Part shown: in pieces, positions 16,885-26,570 of the stretch
Position numbering within the stretch: the first letter of the stretch is position 1
How the letters are laid out: each line of letters begins with the position of its first letter
Source: Sphingomonas leidyi
GTDB lineage: Bacteria > Pseudomonadota > Alphaproteobacteria > Sphingomonadales > Sphingomonadaceae
Length of the DNA: 64,000 bases
Assembly (NCBI RefSeq): GCF_011761945.1
Contig: NZ_JAASQV010000006.1
Location: 62,001-126,000 of the forward strand
Direction of reading: 5' to 3'
The notes under the pieces: generated by a model
What the model saw: only the letters and a program-made list of their open reading frames with translations
The model's database searches: none
Told to the model about the DNA's origin: nothing
Translations under genes and position numbers: made by a program

Positions 16885-17900
16885 TGCGTTGGCTACGAGC
16901 CTTTCTGGGCGCTCTCGCCCTGCTGACGGTTACGGTGGCGCTGACACCACGCGCCGAGGCGGCGCCGACCTGCACCGGCAAGTTCGTCAACCCGATCACC
17001 GACGTCTGCTGGTCATGCCTCTTCCCGCTGTCGATCGGCGGGGCGAAAATCTGGCCGGGCAGCCGGCCAGACACCAACAATCCGGCTTCGCCAATCTGTG
17101 CCTGCGCCGATCCGCTCCCGCGCATCGGCATTTCCGTCGGGTTCTGGGAGCCTGTGAGGCTCGCCGACGTCACGATGAAGCCCTGGTGCTTCCCCAATCT
17201 TGGAGGCACGCGCATCGCGCCAGGCTTCGACATCGGCCAGGGCTACCTAGCAGGACCGTCTATGGTCGGTGGGCGGTCGCAGAGCACGGCCAAATGGCAT
17301 GTCCACTGGTACGTCTATCCGCTCCTATACTGGATGGAGATCCTGACCGACTTCCTCTGCTTCGAGCAGGCGTCGTTCGACATCGCCTATATGACGGAGA
17401 TCGATCCGCTTTGGCAGGATGACTCCCTCACCGCGATCATCAACCCAGAGGCGATCGTCTTCGCCAACCCTATCGCCCAGGCGGCCTGCGCGGGCGACTG
17501 TATCGCCGGAACAGCCGCGCTCCCGCTGGACGCTCTGTTCTGGTGCGCGGGCTGTCAGGGCAGCATGTATCCACTCAACGGCAACATCCCCGCGTCGATC
17601 GGGCATGTCCAGTCGTCCCGCCTGGCGCTGTCCCGCTTCGCCTACAAGATGCACCGCGAAGGCCTCGCGTGGGGGACGATGGGGTCTGAGGGACTCTGCA
17701 AGAAATACCTCATGCCGATCATGCGGAAGCAGCAATACCGCTTCCAGATGGTGAACCCGATACCGACGGTCAGCGGGCGCTTCGCCTGTTCCGCGATCGG
17801 CGCATCGACCATGCCGCCGGATGCCGGCCGAGCCTTCCCCGCCGGTGGCGAGGACATGGGCTACCTGGTTTGGCGCAAACGCAACTGCTGCGTGTTCTGA
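16884..17900 (+). CDS. traU: Conjugal transfer protein TraU
   Basis: 338 residues (F TraU: 330). Signal peptide ending AEAA, then CTGKFVNPITDVCWSCLFPLSIGG, the conserved TraU opening, repeated Cys pairs, PLLYWMEILTDFLCFEQASFDIAYMTE, WCAGCQGSMYPLNG and RKRNCCVF at the end. About fifteen cysteines point to many disulfides, matching the DsbC-like gene. Periplasmic; in F it affects DNA transfer more than pilus growth. Confidence 0.92.
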   Translation: MRWLRAFLGALALLTVTVALTPRAEAAPTCTGKFVNPITDVCWSCLFPLSIGGAKIWPGSRPDTNNPASPICACADPLPRIGISVGFWEPVRLADVTMKPWCFPNLGGTRIAPGFDIGQGYLAGPSMVGGRSQSTAKWHVHWYVYPLLYWMEILTDFLCFEQASFDIAYMTEIDPLWQDDSLTAIINPEAIVFANPIAQAACAGDCIAGTAALPLDALFWCAGCQGSMYPLNGNIPASIGHVQSSRLALSRFAYKMHREGLAWGTMGSEGLCKKYLMPIMRKQQYRFQMVNPIPTVSGRFACSAIGASTMPPDAGRAFPAGGEDMGYLVWRKRNCCVF

Positions 17901-17910
17901 GGAGGGAAGC

Positions 17911-18654
17911 ATGCGCCTTTTGGCTTTCGGCATCACCGCGCTTCTCGCCACTGCCGGCCTCTCGGCACTGGCCCAAACCGTCGACGGGCTCGACGTGCAG
18001 ACGGTCAAGAAGAGGGCGGCGGACCTCGCTGCGGAGGCGCAGGCTTTCGTCGACCAGGTGAAGGACCGCGGTGACGAATTCCGCGAAGAGGCGACGGTCG
18101 TTCGCAAATCGGGCATGGACAACATGCAGCGGGTCGCAGCGACGGACCTGCCCAAGGGACCGGACGGCAAGATCGACTTCGACGAGCTGGTCCAGGGTGC
18201 GGCGAAGAATGCCAATGTGCCGGGCGGAGATGCGCCGCAGTTCATCGTGTTCGCCAGCCTGTCCATGCCGCCGGCTTCGCTCAAGCAGCTGATCGCCGAC
18301 ACAGCGAAGGCCGGGGGCGTTGTCGTCTTCCGCGGCTTCCCGAACAACTCGGCCAAGGAGTTCGTCAGCCGCCTTGGGCAGGTCGTTCAGAAGGACGACA
18401 TGCCGAACATCGGGATCGATCCGCGCCTCTTCCGCGCATTCAACGTACAGGCGGTCCCGACCTATGTTGCCGTGTCGTCGACCTTCGATCTGTGCGCCGG
18501 CTTTTCCTGCGAAAGCAAGGTCCCACCCCATGACCGCATGGAGGGCAACGTCACGGTCGACTATGCTCTCAGCACCTTCGCCGATGCGAATGGCCCAGGG
18601 GCCCGGATTGCTTCAGTCGCGCTCGCGAACCTCGCGCGGAGCCGGCGCCGGTGA
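17911..18654 (+). CDS. trbC: Type-F conjugative transfer pilus assembly protein TrbC
   Basis: 247 residues from the ATG at 17911 with AGGAGGG upstream; the longer frame runs into traU. Signal peptide ending in ALAQ, a helical region, then FIVFASLSMPPASLKQLIADTAKAGG and VVFRGF with FNVQAVPTYVA, a thioredoxin-like fold without the CxxC pair, as in TrbC. Works with TraW and TraU. Stop overlaps the traN GTG (GTGATG). Confidence 0.88.
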   Translation: MRLLAFGITALLATAGLSALAQTVDGLDVQTVKKRAADLAAEAQAFVDQVKDRGDEFREEATVVRKSGMDNMQRVAATDLPKGPDGKIDFDELVQGAAKNANVPGGDAPQFIVFASLSMPPASLKQLIADTAKAGGVVVFRGFPNNSAKEFVSRLGQVVQKDDMPNIGIDPRLFRAFNVQAVPTYVAVSSTFDLCAGFSCESKVPPHDRMEGNVTVDYALSTFADANGPGARIASVALANLARSRRR

Positions 18655-20492
18655 TGCTCCGGACTCTTGTGGCCGCCCTCGTCGGCGTCTCCCTGGTCGC
18701 CAGCCCTGCCGGTGCTCAGCAGATGACGGTTGAGCAGGCGCGCGAGGAGGGAAAAGCCCTCGGCAACGCCAAGCGGCAGGACGAGAGCCTCGTACCGACG
18801 TCTGATGCTCAAGCCGCGGCCGTGCCCGGCTATACCGGCACCAGCCAGCCTCAGAGCACCTATTTCGAAGATCCGGACGCGCTGGTCGCCGCAGGAACCG
18901 CTCAGCGTTCCACCAATGATTCCTATCGGACTGTGACCGATCCAGACCATACACGGGCCACCTTCAGCAATGCCGAGATCCTCGCAACCACCAATCGCGC
19001 GACGACGGTCGAAAATGATCCCGAGGCATACCTGCAGGGCGAGAATATCGGCTCTGAGAGTGGCCAGTGTCAGCCGCTGCCGCCCGGATCCGGCGCGGCT
19101 GGCTATTACGAGGCGACCTGCAACACCGGCACCAAGGTCGACGAGACGGCGCCGGTGTGCCGCGTGCCACTGGTGGTCGATGTCACGCCTGGCGTGAACA
19201 AGTTTGTTTATACCTGCGAGAACTGGTCGCGCTCGGCCGCGCAGGGTGGCGACAACCGGAGCCGCCGCTGTGTTCCGGCGTTCAACGCCCCCGTCGCCAA
19301 CGGAGTCTGTCGCGAGCGCTCGCGCGAGACCGTCATGTACGACGTCTGCCTGCAGGGGAATCCGCGCTTTTGCACCGAACCGGACATTCGCGAAGGCGAG
19401 ATCATCACTTACGAGTGCGACAGCGCCGCGGTCACAGGCAGGCCGTATACGATCGAAACTGTCGGCCAGGTCATCAACGAGCATCGGGACGAGGGCATCT
19501 GCATCGGCGCGACCTCAGGGCAGACTTGTGAACTCACCTCCGAGACCTGCGTCGACAGCGAGCCGACCACGCGCACCATCAACGGCGTGGCCGTCACGCG
19601 GGCCTGCTGGCAGTGGGAGCGGCAGTATTCGTGCCATCGGCTTTCGCAGGGTAACGATTGCGGCAATCTCGAAGGAAATCGCCAGTGCACGTTTCTGCGC
19701 GAGGAGTGCCTTGACGACCCGCAGCAAGGCGAGTGCAAGGTAAAGGAGAAGGTCTACCGCTGTCCGACACCGGACGCGCCTACCTCGAATGCGCCGCAAT
19801 ATATCTGCGGCAACGATGTCTACTGCATAAACGGCGACTGCGAGCCGATCACGCGCGAGGCATCAACAGAGTTCAAGGACGCGCTTGTCGCGCTTCACGC
19901 GATCGATGACGCCTCGAAGGGGTTCGATCCGAACAACCTGACGGTGTTCTCCGGAACGCGGGATACCTGTCACAAGCCGGTCTTCGGCCTCATCAATTGC
20001 TGCGCCGGCAAGGTGTCCGGCGCGTTGACGCTGGCGGCCGGTGGGGCGGCGCTTGCCGGCGGGCCCGCAGCGATCGCAGCGCTCGCCACGCCCTTCCTCG
20101 CGTTGTTCGCCTGCTCCCAGGACGAGATGAAGCTCGACATCAAGGACCGCATGGGGCTGTGCCACAAGGTCGGAACGTGGTGCTCGTCCAGCTTTCTGGG
20201 CATCTGCAAGACGAAGAAGACAGCCTATTGCTGCTTCGAGAGCAAGCTCAGCCGCGTGCTGCAAGAACAGGGCCGCGCCCAGCTCAACAAGCCTTGGGGC
20301 AGCCCGAAGTCCGAGCAATGCAAGGGCTTTACCATCGCCGAGTTTCAGCTGCTCGACTTGTCGAGGATGGATTTCACAGAAGTCTACGCCGACTTTCTCG
20401 ACGCGGCGAAGCTGCCGGATGAGGTCCAGACGATGACCGAAATCCAGGCGAAGATTCAGAATTACTACGACCTGCATGGAGGCACTCCATGA
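18651..20492 (+). CDS. traN: Conjugal transfer mating-pair stabilisation protein TraN
   Basis: 613 residues (F TraN: 602). Signal peptide (residues 1-22, ending AGAQ), then a strongly Cys-rich protein with regular CxxC-type pairs, CVDSEPTTRTINGVAVTRACW and YKCPTP-like repeats, and a hydrophobic patch near residues 450-480. The C-terminal CCAGKVSG...CFESKLSRVLQEQGR part is the best-conserved TraN signature. Outer-membrane adhesin that contacts the recipient. The GTG at 18651 or the adjacent ATG at 18654 may be the start. Confidence 0.9.
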   Translation: MMLRTLVAALVGVSLVASPAGAQQMTVEQAREEGKALGNAKRQDESLVPTSDAQAAAVPGYTGTSQPQSTYFEDPDALVAAGTAQRSTNDSYRTVTDPDHTRATFSNAEILATTNRATTVENDPEAYLQGENIGSESGQCQPLPPGSGAAGYYEATCNTGTKVDETAPVCRVPLVVDVTPGVNKFVYTCENWSRSAAQGGDNRSRRCVPAFNAPVANGVCRERSRETVMYDVCLQGNPRFCTEPDIREGEIITYECDSAAVTGRPYTIETVGQVINEHRDEGICIGATSGQTCELTSETCVDSEPTTRTINGVAVTRACWQWERQYSCHRLSQGNDCGNLEGNRQCTFLREECLDDPQQGECKVKEKVYRCPTPDAPTSNAPQYICGNDVYCINGDCEPITREASTEFKDALVALHAIDDASKGFDPNNLTVFSGTRDTCHKPVFGLINCCAGKVSGALTLAAGGAALAGGPAAIAALATPFLALFACSQDEMKLDIKDRMGLCHKVGTWCSSSFLGICKTKKTAYCCFESKLSRVLQEQGRAQLNKPWGSPKSEQCKGFTIAEFQLLDLSRMDFTEVYADFLDAAKLPDEVQTMTEIQAKIQNYYDLHGGTP

Positions 20493-20507
20493 CGATCAGA
20501 GAACCGG

Positions 20508-20912
20508 GTGATCGACATGACGGCCGTGGCGAATGATCCGCGCACCGCTGACTCTCCCGGCTGCGACTGGAAGATGACGGTGTTCGAACTGGCGATCTTC
20601 ATGTGCGTGTTCCGCGCCGGGCGAGCTCCTGGCTTGGAGGAGATCTGCCACGTGATCGGCGAATGGTTCGAGTGCGCGGTGGATCCGACTTCGGCTGCCG
20701 CGCCCATCGAGCACATGCTCGCCAACCGCTGGGTCGCGGAGGAGAGCCACTGCTTTCGCGCCACCGAGGAGGGCCGGAGTGCGGCGCGACCTTTGATGAA
20801 TGGGATCATCCGCATGCTGGATCAGGGAACCCGGCTGATCGACGTCGCCCTGATGATGTCCGTGCTGCGCTTATCGAAAGGAGAGTTGGACCATGGGCTT
20901 CGCATTCTTTGA
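20508..20912 (+). CDS. Hypothetical protein between traN and traF (134 aa)
   Basis: Contains FELAIFMCVFRAGRAPGLEEICHVI and SHCFRATEEGRSAARPLMNGIIRML, which reads like a winged-helix unit (helices, then a GRxxA-type wing region), so a small regulator is possible. It lies in the operon 15 bases after traN. No named family. Confidence 0.55.
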   Translation: MIDMTAVANDPRTADSPGCDWKMTVFELAIFMCVFRAGRAPGLEEICHVIGEWFECAVDPTSAAAPIEHMLANRWVAEESHCFRATEEGRSAARPLMNGIIRMLDQGTRLIDVALMMSVLRLSKGELDHGLRIL

Positions 20913-21141
20913 GCCGGCGATGATCGCATCCCTGCTTGCTAGCCCAATGCTACCCGGCCCCGTAGGGCAGGCCCAAACCTCGCCTGCTCGGTCCTTGTCG
21001 GCCTGCAGCGCCGCCTCCTCCTCCACGGCCCCGATCGACTGCTGCCTCCACATCGCGGCCTGGGACAGGCCACCGACCACCCCATCCAACCACCCCGCGC
21101 AATCCCAGGATGGTGCGGCTGACCCCGAGGAAGGACGATAG
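20893..21141 (+). CDS. Doubtful small ORF overlapping the preceding gene (82 aa)
   Basis: An ATG after GGAGAG overlaps the previous gene by 20 bases and the frame ends just before traF. The product has a hydrophobic start (FFEPAMIASLLASPML), several cysteines and a Pro-rich end, but no recognisable domain and doubtful codon bias. Could be a small exported peptide or simply spacer. Confidence 0.3.
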   Translation: MGFAFFEPAMIASLLASPMLPGPVGQAQTSPARSLSACSAASSSTAPIDCCLHIAAWDRPPTTPSNHPAQSQDGAADPEEGR

Positions 21142-21143
21142 AC

Positions 21144-21968
21144 ATGTCGAAGATGGCAACGCTGGCGATGGTCCTGCTGACGGTCGCGCCGGTAGCTGCC
21201 CCGTTGCGGGCGCAGGACGCAGGACGAGCCGACGATAGTGTCGAGGCTCTGGGTGGCGGTGACGATTTCTACTGCGGCGAGCGCAGGCTCGGCCAGTGGT
21301 TCTATTGTACGAGGCCGAAGCCGGCCGAGACGGTCAATAGTCAGCCGCCGGCGCCTGAACCGAGCGCGGCCGAGCGTCTCGCCGCGATCACGCGGCAACT
21401 GGACGAACTCAAGGCGCGTGCTATCCTCGATCCATCGGAGGCGAATGTCATCGCCTATGTGCGCTTCCAGCGCGAGCAGCTGGACCGCGCATCCACGTTC
21501 TCCGACACTTGGCAGCGCGCCCTCTGGCAAAACCCGGATATCGACTACACGCTACAGCGCCCGGTCAACACGGTGGCGAAGCGGACATGGCTCGACAACC
21601 GGAAGGCCGATCGCGACCAGGTCCTCACAAACCTCAGCCAGCGATACGGCCTGTTCTATTTCTACGCGCAAAGCTGCGGCGCTTGTGAGGTGTTCGCGCC
21701 GATCCTGCGCTCGGTCGCCGACAGCCACCGCATGGCGGTGATGGCTGTGTCCATGGACGGGGGCCCGAGCCGGGACTTTCCGAACTACGTCGTTGATTCC
21801 GGGCAGCGGGCGCGGATGGGTGTTTCGGGCAACGAAACGCCCGCCCTCGTTCTGTTTGACACCGCGACGAAGCGAACGATCCCGGTCGGCTACGGCATCC
21901 TGAGCGCAGATGAGATCATGGATCGCATCTTCATGCTCACCAACACCAAAGTGGGGAGCGACTACTGA
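21144..21968 (+). CDS. traF: Conjugal transfer protein TraF (F-type, thioredoxin-like)
   Basis: 274 residues (F TraF: 247). Signal peptide (ending PLRAQ), Cys pair FYCGERRLGQWFYC, LDELKARAILDPSEANVIAYVRFQ, then YGLFYFYAQSCGACEVFAPIL, a thioredoxin fold that here has CGAC near residues 176-179. F TraF itself lacks the CxxC, so this copy may be redox-active and assist DsbC. Needed for pilus assembly with TraH. Stop overlaps traH start (TGATG). Confidence 0.87.
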   Translation: MSKMATLAMVLLTVAPVAAPLRAQDAGRADDSVEALGGGDDFYCGERRLGQWFYCTRPKPAETVNSQPPAPEPSAAERLAAITRQLDELKARAILDPSEANVIAYVRFQREQLDRASTFSDTWQRALWQNPDIDYTLQRPVNTVAKRTWLDNRKADRDQVLTNLSQRYGLFYFYAQSCGACEVFAPILRSVADSHRMAVMAVSMDGGPSRDFPNYVVDSGQRARMGVSGNETPALVLFDTATKRTIPVGYGILSADEIMDRIFMLTNTKVGSDY

Positions 21969-23434
21969 TGCCCGGCTCTCGACAGAAGGGACTGCTCGGG
22001 AGGCTGGCTCACCGCGCCGGCACCGCTCTGGCCCTGGTCGCCGCATCCCACTTCGCGCTGATCGGCGTAGCGCGCGCCGATGTCGCCTCGGAGATGAACG
22101 GCTTCTTCAACGACGCCGGCGGCGCCGCGAACGTGACCGGGCCAACGGCCTTTCAGGGACAGTCGGCCGGATACTATTCGCTGGGCAACGTGTGGACACG
22201 CTTCCCGCAGAAGAGCGTATCGCCCTTCAACCTGCAGCTACCGAGCGCGCGTGCGGGCTGTGGCGGCATCGACCTGTTCTCTGGGTCCTTCAGCTTCATC
22301 AACGCCAGCGAGATTGTGGCGATGTTAAAGGCGACCGCCAACAACGCCCTGGGCTTTGCCTTCAAGCTGGCGATCGACAGTGTGTCGCCCGAGATCGGCA
22401 AGGTCATGGACGAGTTCAGCCAGAAGGCGCAGCTCCTCAACCAGATGAACATTTCGAGCTGCGAAACGGCTCAGGCGCTTGTCGGGGGCATCTGGCCTCA
22501 AATGGAAACCACCCGGTCGACGATTTGCGAGGCGGTCGGCAACAGCCAAGGCGTGTTCTCGGACTGGGCCGCTTCCCGGCAGGGCTGCAATAACGGCGGT
22601 CAACGGGACGGGACGCTGGCCGGCAACACTGATCCTCACATGAAGGAGCAGATCGTCGGTGATCCCCATAATTATACCTGGGAGGCGCTGAAGAAATCCT
22701 CGAAATTCGGTGCCTTTGACCAGGCGTTTTCCGAGTATGTGATGACGCTGGTCGGGACGATCGTCACCACGCCCCCGACAGGCAGCGATCAGGGGCCGAA
22801 GGTGGTGATTTACGGTCCTGCCGAAGAGGCGGTCGTCACGGCGCTGTTGGACGGCACCGCCAGTGCGCCCCAGGTGAAGATCCTGAAGTGCAACAACGAG
22901 CTTTGCACGGACGTGTCCGACCAGACGTTGAGCGTGCCCGAGGCGAGTGCACTTCGGCCGCGGATCGCGACGATGATCAAGAGCATGAGCTCGAAGATCC
23001 GCAGTGACACGGCGCTCGACGCGGCCGAAAAGCAGCTCCTGAACATGGCCACCGTGCCGATCTACAAGATTCTCGCGGTGCAGGCTTATGCCCACTATGC
23101 GTTGACCGACGGCGAGATTCAGACGCTCTCTGAGATCGTCGCGGTCGACCTTCTCAACGCGATGCTCGACAACATGCTCGACCGCGTCGAGCAGGCGAAG
23201 GTCTTCTACCAGACTGCGGACCAGGAGACGGCCGGGCAATGGCGCCAGCAGATCGCCGCCACGCGCGCCAAGTTCGCGCAGCGCGACGTCAAGCTTAGCA
23301 ACAAGCTCCAGGTGACGATGCAGATCATCAACCGGAGCATCATGCTGGAATCGACCCTGCAGAACAGCATGACGCCGGGCATGTCCTCGGCGCTCAATTT
23401 CTCGCGGGGCTTGAACGCGCAGGGCCTGCTCTAG
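21968..23434 (+). CDS. traH: Conjugal transfer protein TraH
   Basis: 488 residues (F: 458). Basic start, hydrophobic segment (~17-38) ending in ARADVASEMNGFFNDAGGAANVTGPTAF, then the classical TraH stretch GQSAGYYSLGNVWTR and GCGGIDLFSGSFSFINASEIVAMLKATANNA. C-terminal coiled helices. Periplasmic, acts with TraF in pilus extension. Confidence 0.93.
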   Translation: MPGSRQKGLLGRLAHRAGTALALVAASHFALIGVARADVASEMNGFFNDAGGAANVTGPTAFQGQSAGYYSLGNVWTRFPQKSVSPFNLQLPSARAGCGGIDLFSGSFSFINASEIVAMLKATANNALGFAFKLAIDSVSPEIGKVMDEFSQKAQLLNQMNISSCETAQALVGGIWPQMETTRSTICEAVGNSQGVFSDWAASRQGCNNGGQRDGTLAGNTDPHMKEQIVGDPHNYTWEALKKSSKFGAFDQAFSEYVMTLVGTIVTTPPTGSDQGPKVVIYGPAEEAVVTALLDGTASAPQVKILKCNNELCTDVSDQTLSVPEASALRPRIATMIKSMSSKIRSDTALDAAEKQLLNMATVPIYKILAVQAYAHYALTDGEIQTLSEIVAVDLLNAMLDNMLDRVEQAKVFYQTADQETAGQWRQQIAATRAKFAQRDVKLSNKLQVTMQIINRSIMLESTLQNSMTPGMSSALNFSRGLNAQGLL

Positions 23435-23457
23435 GCGCGGGAGGGGAGGGTTGCGGC

Positions 23458-26289
23458 GTGCTCGAAGTCTTCACCGTCGGCGGGGGCGAGTATCTCGTCA
23501 ACACCTTCAATGCAGTGGCAGCGTGGGCCGGGGGAGGGGGCTACAAGTCGCTCATCCGGGTCGTGATGGTCATGGGCCTGACATACTCGCTGCTCGTCGT
23601 CGCCTTCACCCTCAACTTCCGCGCCTGGATGAACTGGTTTTTGCAGGCGACCGGCATTTATCTGTGCCTCATGGTGCCGACGATCGACGTGAAGGTCACG
23701 GATCGTATCAATCCGAGCCTCGCGCCGGCGACGGTCGCCAACGTACCTCTCGGACTGGGCGTCCTCGCCAGCTTCACAACGCAAATCGGCGACTGGCTCA
23801 CGCGTACCGCTGAGACCGTCTTCGTGATGCCCGGCGAGCTCAACTACACCACTAACGGAATGGTTTATGGTGCGCGGCTGTTCGACGCGACCCGCAACTT
23901 CGCGATCCGAGATGCCGAGTTCTCGACGAACCTCGAGAGTCACTTCAAGAACTGCCTCTTCGGCGACGTGATGCTTTACCAGAAGTCCCTCACCAATCTG
24001 GCGCGGGCAACGGACCTATGGGCGGCCATCGGACCCGGCTCAGAGGCGCGGTCGCAGGAGTGGCTGGAGCGCCAGGGTGATGGGACGGTCCAGAACTTCA
24101 TCGTCACCTGCCGACAGGCCTATGACAGCCTCAACGGCCAGTGGGCCGGGATGATCGAGGCCAATGCCGAGCCATGGGCAAAGGAGGTCTATCCCAAGCT
24201 CAGCAACGCGGTCGCTGCCGCCAAGCTCAAGCACGACGTGCCGATCGTGAACTCGGCGTTCACGGGATCCGGCGACGACTTCATCGGCGTCATGCGGCAG
24301 AACACGGCGATCAATGCCTTCATGCAGGCACGCAACTCGATGGCTGGCGGGAGCGGGGCGGCAACGATCGATACCTTCGCGCAGACACGCGCCGACGTTC
24401 AGGCGCGCAACACCTACAACTCGATCGCGCAGCAGGCCATGGCCTGGGTTCCGATCTTGAACATCGTGCTCACTGTCGTGTTCTTCGCGATGTTCCCCGT
24501 CATCTTTCCGCTGTTCCTGCTGCCCCAAACTGGGCTGGGGACGCTGAAGGGCTATGCGATGGGATTCTTCTATCTCGCGTCCTGGGGCCCGCTTTACGTC
24601 ATCCTTCACATGATCTGCATGACGCGCGCCGAAAGCGCGGCGAACGGCGTGGCTGGCGGCGGAATGTCGCTTGGGAGCTATGCCGGCATCGGAGCGGTGA
24701 ACGGGGAGACGGCGACGATCGCGGGCTTTATGCTGATGAGCATCCCATTCCTCGCGGCCGGCCTAGCCCGCGGTGCCATGTCGATCGCCGGGCAGGCAAC
24801 ATCGATGCTGGCCCCGGCGCAAAACGCGGCGGAGGCGGCCGCGCTGGAGCAGACGACGGGCAATTATTCCTACGGGAATGTCAGCTGGGCGAACTCGACT
24901 TCGAACATGCGGCAGGCCGACCAATGGTCAACTGCCCCCAGCTTCATGGGGGGCGCGGCGAGCATCGGGTGGCGCCAAGATAACGGAGCGCTCATCAACG
25001 GGTTCGGCAACGGCCAGGAGGTGTTCGATACAGGCGGCGCCATCTCGCGGCTTTCTTTCACCCCGACCGCCACGACCGGCACGGTTGCGGAGTGGCGGCA
25101 GATGGCCAGCGAGGCCCACCGTCAATCCCAAGCGTACGACAACGCGGCGCAGGAGATGCTCACCTGGACCAAAACTGACCGCAGCGCTTACGGCACGTCG
25201 AGCGAGCGATCGTCGGGATGGGATTCGAGCAGTGGCCGCGCGGCCAACACCTCGATCGAGCAGTTCGACCGCACGACAGGCAGTAGTTCGCAGGGGCTGG
25301 AGGATCGGTCGTCGACGGGCCAGAGCCTGACGGTCTCGAACGGCCACGATCGGTCCGCGGGCACTCTCAACCAAGTGACAGGATCTTTGTCGGCGGGAGT
25401 GGGCGGTGGCGGTTCTAGCAGTGGCAGTGGCAGTGGCGGCGGCGGCCGGAGCGGGATCGGCAAGGTTCTCGGGCGCCTTCCAGGCGTTGGCGGCAGCGTT
25501 TCGGCGCAGGGTCAGCAGAACGACTTCCTACGTCACGGCACGTCAGATACTCGATCATCGGACAGCTCGAGCACGGCAAGCAGTGGGGTGCGGGACGAGC
25601 ACGCTAATGGAACGGGCGCCACGTCCTCTGACGGTACCTATGAACGCTCAGGCGTGTTCAGCCGCGCGTCGACCTCATCTAGTTCCTCGCTGACCCACGA
25701 GCAGGCGCTGGCGCGGGCCCGGTCTTACACTGAAACAGCACGCAAGCTCGAGGAATTGTCGCAGCAGCTGTCGCGCGACGCCAGTTACGCCGAAACACAT
25801 GGCATGCAGCTAAGCGAGAATATGAGCCAGGATCTTGCGCAATGGTATCGCGCGCAGCAGGCTTCGAACCCGGGCCTTGACGCCCCCGAGCTCTGGGCGA
25901 CCGATCTCAGCGACCATCAGCGCGCCGTCCGGCAGGAGATGGTGACACGCTGGATGCGCGAGAAACAGGATTCCATTCGGGAGGAGATTGCCGGCAAGTT
26001 GCATGAGCCAGACCTTGTCCAGGTCGATAGACCAGGCGTCGACAGCGCAGCGGATGTCGCCGGTTCGTACCGCCCGCTTGGCGTATCGGGTATCCCATCA
26101 GCTCCGACCGGAGGCAATCCCCGCGCGGCGCAGGCGGTGATCGAAAGCGGAGAAGCAAGGCTCAACGATGATCGGACAGCGGCCCAGGCGACGCGGGCCA
26201 GCTCCGTGCAGGGATCTCTAGGTGTGCAGCAGGAAGTCCACCGCGACCACAATCGCGGCTTCTTCGACGATCCGAAGCTGCGGGAATGA
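23458..26289 (+). CDS. traG: Conjugal transfer mating-pair stabilisation protein TraG
   Basis: 943 residues (F: 938) from a GTG with GGAGGG upstream. N-terminal VFTVGGGEYLVNTFNAVAAW, several membrane helices (~35-60, ~325-400, ~425-445) with GYAMGFFYLASWGPLYVIL, then a long Ser/Gly/Thr-rich region (~560-770) and a helical C-terminal domain. In F the N-terminal part builds the pilus and the C-terminal part acts in mating-pair stabilisation and entry exclusion. Ends the transfer operon; no traS/traT/traD follows. Confidence 0.9.
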   Translation: MLEVFTVGGGEYLVNTFNAVAAWAGGGGYKSLIRVVMVMGLTYSLLVVAFTLNFRAWMNWFLQATGIYLCLMVPTIDVKVTDRINPSLAPATVANVPLGLGVLASFTTQIGDWLTRTAETVFVMPGELNYTTNGMVYGARLFDATRNFAIRDAEFSTNLESHFKNCLFGDVMLYQKSLTNLARATDLWAAIGPGSEARSQEWLERQGDGTVQNFIVTCRQAYDSLNGQWAGMIEANAEPWAKEVYPKLSNAVAAAKLKHDVPIVNSAFTGSGDDFIGVMRQNTAINAFMQARNSMAGGSGAATIDTFAQTRADVQARNTYNSIAQQAMAWVPILNIVLTVVFFAMFPVIFPLFLLPQTGLGTLKGYAMGFFYLASWGPLYVILHMICMTRAESAANGVAGGGMSLGSYAGIGAVNGETATIAGFMLMSIPFLAAGLARGAMSIAGQATSMLAPAQNAAEAAALEQTTGNYSYGNVSWANSTSNMRQADQWSTAPSFMGGAASIGWRQDNGALINGFGNGQEVFDTGGAISRLSFTPTATTGTVAEWRQMASEAHRQSQAYDNAAQEMLTWTKTDRSAYGTSSERSSGWDSSSGRAANTSIEQFDRTTGSSSQGLEDRSSTGQSLTVSNGHDRSAGTLNQVTGSLSAGVGGGGSSSGSGSGGGGRSGIGKVLGRLPGVGGSVSAQGQQNDFLRHGTSDTRSSDSSSTASSGVRDEHANGTGATSSDGTYERSGVFSRASTSSSSSLTHEQALARARSYTETARKLEELSQQLSRDASYAETHGMQLSENMSQDLAQWYRAQQASNPGLDAPELWATDLSDHQRAVRQEMVTRWMREKQDSIREEIAGKLHEPDLVQVDRPGVDSAADVAGSYRPLGVSGIPSAPTGGNPRAAQAVIESGEARLNDDRTAAQATRASSVQGSLGVQQEVHRDHNRGFFDDPKLRE

Positions 26290-26297
26290 CCGCCGCC

Positions 26298-26501
26298 TTA
26301 AAGAGCGAAAATGAGGTAGCCCACAAAGCCGGCCAAGATCGCATACGCCACCAGGTAGGCAGCAGCGCTCGCTTTGCTCACGTTGCCGTCGGCGTCGGTC
26401 ACGGGGCCGTGCGGCTCGACGCCATCATCTACAAGGAGCATCACAGGGCCACCAGGATTATCCTTGGTTGCCGCGAATGTCGCAGTATCCAGCGTCAGCA
26501 T
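26298..26501 (-). CDS. Hypothetical small membrane protein (67 aa)
   Basis: ATG at 26501 has CGGAGG at good spacing, so the shorter start is chosen over 26570. Acidic N-terminus (DDGVEPHGPVTDADGNVS) and one C-terminal membrane helix AYLVAYAILAGFVGYLIFAL. Convergent with traG, separated by 8 bases. Function unknown. Confidence 0.6.
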   Translation of the reverse strand: MLTLDTATFAATKDNPGGPVMLLVDDGVEPHGPVTDADGNVSKASAAAYLVAYAILAGFVGYLIFAL

Positions 26502-26570
26502 AAGAACCTCCGAACCGTTCAAACATACTAGGTTCGAGGTTTGTTCACAAGGCATTGAGGACACGGCCAA

